A stretch of DNA of 64,000 nt from JADKCL01 sp046329055 (GTDB lineage: Bacteria > Bacteroidota > Bacteroidia > J057 > JADKCL01). A program made the position numbers and the translations under genes. Positions 62,536 through 64,000 of the stretch are shown one piece after another; the stretch's first letter is position 1; every line of letters starts with the position of its first letter. Below the pieces are notes generated by a model. The model ran no database searches, had not been told where the DNA came from, and saw only the letters and a program-made list of their open reading frames with translations. Location of the stretch: contig JAXLVK010000021.1 of assembly GCA_046329055.1 (NCBI GenBank), positions 1-64,000 of the forward strand, in the 5' to 3' direction.

Positions 62536-63501
62536 ATGCAAAAAGATTCCGCTATTCAGCGATTTGGCATTTGGACGGCCATCCTCCTCATTTTGGGGGT
62601 GTTGCTGCCCATCATCATCCCACGTGGAGGATTGATGTTTCCCAACTTTGAGCTGCTCGGCATTGCCGGGGTTCCTTTTACCCTGAAACTCTACCTCTTC
62701 TTCCCGATCATCGGGGGCATCCTCTGCTTTGCGGCGCTCGCCCAGCAGAAATGGATGATTCGTGGGATCCTCTACCTGATTGCTGGGTTCTTGCCTTACT
62801 TGATCGGACTCACCATGCAGGGGGAATCCTTGCTCATGGGCCGTCAAATGACCATGGGTGGCATGGGCTTCGGTGTCTCTGGGGCACTCACAGGCATTGT
62901 AGGGCTGACCTTCCCGCTTGGATTGATTGGTCTCATCTCGGCGGCATTTGCTGGTCAAGCCAATCCTCGCAACAAAATCGTGCCGTGGGTGGCACTGGGC
63001 GGAGGCGGCCTCTTGGGTCTTTCCATGCTCATTCCCATCTCCATGCCCGGCTCCAGAGGGTTTGTGAACATCCTCATTTCCCCGATCACTGCCATTGCTG
63101 AGGAGCAAATCTTCATCGCGATTCTCTTGCTCATCTTGGTGGTATGCCTCGTGATTGCAGCCGTTTCTGGGATCATTTGGGGCCTCAAAGCCAAGGATGG
63201 TGTGAACAAAAGCCGGGTGATCAAGCTCACCCTGCGTATCGGGTTCATTCAGCTGTTGGTCTTTGGTATCCTCGCCCTCCTCGTGGAAGCTGCCGATGGC
63301 GGTGAATTTTTTGCCGCCGCGGTCATGATCGTCCCCGCAGCCTTCAAAATGGTGGGAATGCTCGTGGGACCCTTCTTTGCGAAGTGCCTTGGCGTGACCG
63401 AACTGATCGCTTGGCAGGGGGCTGACCTCCCGCCCGCAGGTGGCGACAGCACCGAAGTGAAGATGACCAATCCCCCATCGGACCCGAATCCCTTTGCCTG
63501 A
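62536..63501 (+). CDS. Polytopic membrane protein, probable paralogue of the preceding gene
   Basis: 321 residues with about eight hydrophobic segments (FGIWTAILLILGVLLPIIIP, LYLFFPIIGGILCFAALA, GLTFPLGLIGLISAAFAG, FIAILLLILVVCLVIAAVSG, GFIQLLVFGILALLVEAA). It has a Pro/Asp-rich C-terminal tail. The start of the first helix (ILLILG/ILLFIG...P) and the 'LPF/LYLFFP' parts recall the gene at 61514. A terminator-like hairpin follows 70 nt later. Confidence 0.7.
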   Translation: MQKDSAIQRFGIWTAILLILGVLLPIIIPRGGLMFPNFELLGIAGVPFTLKLYLFFPIIGGILCFAALAQQKWMIRGILYLIAGFLPYLIGLTMQGESLLMGRQMTMGGMGFGVSGALTGIVGLTFPLGLIGLISAAFAGQANPRNKIVPWVALGGGGLLGLSMLIPISMPGSRGFVNILISPITAIAEEQIFIAILLLILVVCLVIAAVSGIIWGLKAKDGVNKSRVIKLTLRIGFIQLLVFGILALLVEAADGGEFFAAAVMIVPAAFKMVGMLVGPFFAKCLGVTELIAWQGADLPPAGGDSTEVKMTNPPSDPNPFA

Positions 63502-63570
63502 TTGGATCCGGACACCATTTTGGGAAGTCCGATCACTCAGATAATCGTTCCGAAAAATAAGATTTTTGTC

Positions 63571-63607
63571 ACCCCCGGCCTGCAATCTTGCAATGTCGGG
63601 GGTTTTC
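63571..63607 (+). terminator. Terminator-like hairpin
   Basis: Arms acccccg (63571-63577) and cggggg(t) (63597-63603), then a tttt run. The loop itself contains a small inverted repeat (tgcaatcttgca). It follows the membrane protein gene and precedes the last gene in the window. Confidence 0.6.
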
Positions 63608-63653
63608 CTGTTATGGAGGCGAGGAGGTCTGCTGCGCGTGGCTTGAAATTCGT

Positions 63654-63661
63654 TAATTTTG
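63654..63661 (+). promoter_or_regulatory. Possible Bacteroidota -7 element (TAnnTTTG)
   Basis: taattttg matches the Bacteroidota -7 consensus TAnnTTTG exactly, 58 nt before the ATG at 63720. No convincing -33 TTTG is seen at the usual distance, so this is tentative. Confidence 0.3.
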
Positions 63662-63719
63662 AGGCACTTTCACCCTGTTTGTTACCCTCTCTGGGAATGC
63701 CCTCTCACGCCAATTTGTC

Positions 63720-64000
63720 ATGGAAAAGAATCCTGTCCTGCAAGAAAAACAACCCGTCCACGCCGGGGAGTCGGAACATGCCGAAGGTCAACATGGCCTG
63801 TCCATGTCGCCTCCTCCCTTCCAGCTGATGGCGAGCCCATCCGCCCCCCCGATCCAACGGGCCGAGGCCGGGCAGCCAAAAGCGAAACAGGGGCCTGCGG
63901 AGTCCTCCAAGGAAGCGAGTCCACAAGGCGATTTTCCATGGGACAGCATCGTCGTGGGCGGTGCCGCCAATGTCTTCAAGACTGCCGACGTGGATCCCGC
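63720..64000 (+). CDS. eCIS-cargo-like leader, partial (runs off the right edge)
   Basis: The first 93 codons only, starting MEKNPVLQEKQPVHAGESEH. The leader is Gln/Pro/Ala/Ser-rich, with SPPPFQLMASPSAPPIQRAE, followed by a Lys/Gln/Pro linker and FPWDSIVVGGAANVFKTADV. The 'PPPFQL...PxxxIQR' pattern is what I know from N-terminal leaders of DUF4157-type and eCIS-associated proteins in Bacteroidota. It shares composition with the leader at 46851. The rest lies outside the window, so the function is undecided. Confidence 0.6.
   Translation, partial: MEKNPVLQEKQPVHAGESEHAEGQHGLSMSPPPFQLMASPSAPPIQRAEAGQPKAKQGPAESSKEASPQGDFPWDSIVVGGAANVFKTADVDP

Overview
The window looks like chromosomal DNA of a free-living Bacteroidota bacterium, probably in or near Saprospiria. 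Five proteins end in a type IX secretion system (T9SS) type A sorting domain. There are SprB-type and PKD-like 'LGPD...C' adhesin repeats, many Cys-anchored lipoproteins, and a 938-residue carbamoyl-phosphate synthase large chain. I saw no rRNA, tRNA or CRISPR array.

Layout. 1-3.7 kb: a minus-strand tandem array of secreted WG-repeat proteins, joined by ATGA stop/start overlaps; the downstream copies are intact and the upstream copies broken. 3.7-9.4 kb: a broken type II haloacid dehalogenase, lipoproteins, intergenic repeats, a UPF0158 protein and a frameshifted bestrophin-like channel. 9.5-14.2 kb: a 1114-residue T9SS adhesin and two uncharacterised cytosolic proteins. 14.7-20.6 kb: a Tat-exported FAD oxidoreductase, a polytopic membrane protein and a frameshifted AftB-like membrane glycosyltransferase. 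20.6-29.6 kb: small genes, a TPR/HTH regulator, an Ig-like lipoprotein riddled with frameshifts, a YegP protein, a frameshifted TM1410/GH114-like lipoprotein and two exported proteins. 29.8-36.7 kb: a beta-barrel, a DUF1801 protein, two SUKH/SMI1-like proteins and a SprB-repeat T9SS protein.

36.9-46.9 kb is the centrepiece. A 1742-residue protein carries a DUF4157 (HELTH) domain, 17-residue repeats and a C-terminal HNH-type nuclease motif, the architecture of polymorphic toxins and extracellular contractile injection system (eCIS) cargo. It is followed 3 nt later by the first of three tandem beta-propeller genes, which are candidate immunity genes. Each of the two further propeller genes is preceded by, and overlaps, an orphan copy of the last ~45 codons of the toxin. 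The propellers differ, but their last ~80 residues and the DNA between the genes are nearly identical, so the array looks like a toxin-tail/immunity cassette that grows by recombination. The window ends inside another leader with eCIS-cargo-like composition (63720 to the edge).

46.9-63.5 kb: an arylsulfotransferase-like T9SS protein, CarB, an M23 endopeptidase, lipoproteins, an SBBP-repeat T9SS protein overlapping a DDAH-type hydrolase, small membrane proteins, an SRPBCC protein, a macro-domain protein, a DUF4166 protein and two membrane proteins.

Frameshifts cluster in some stretches (2-4.5, 6.2, 8.85, 18.6, 21.8, 24.7-25.4, 26.8-27.0 and 34.0 kb), while several very long genes are intact. 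Some may be consensus errors, so 'pseudogene' below means the reading frame is broken as given. All family names rest on reading the sequence; no search was run.
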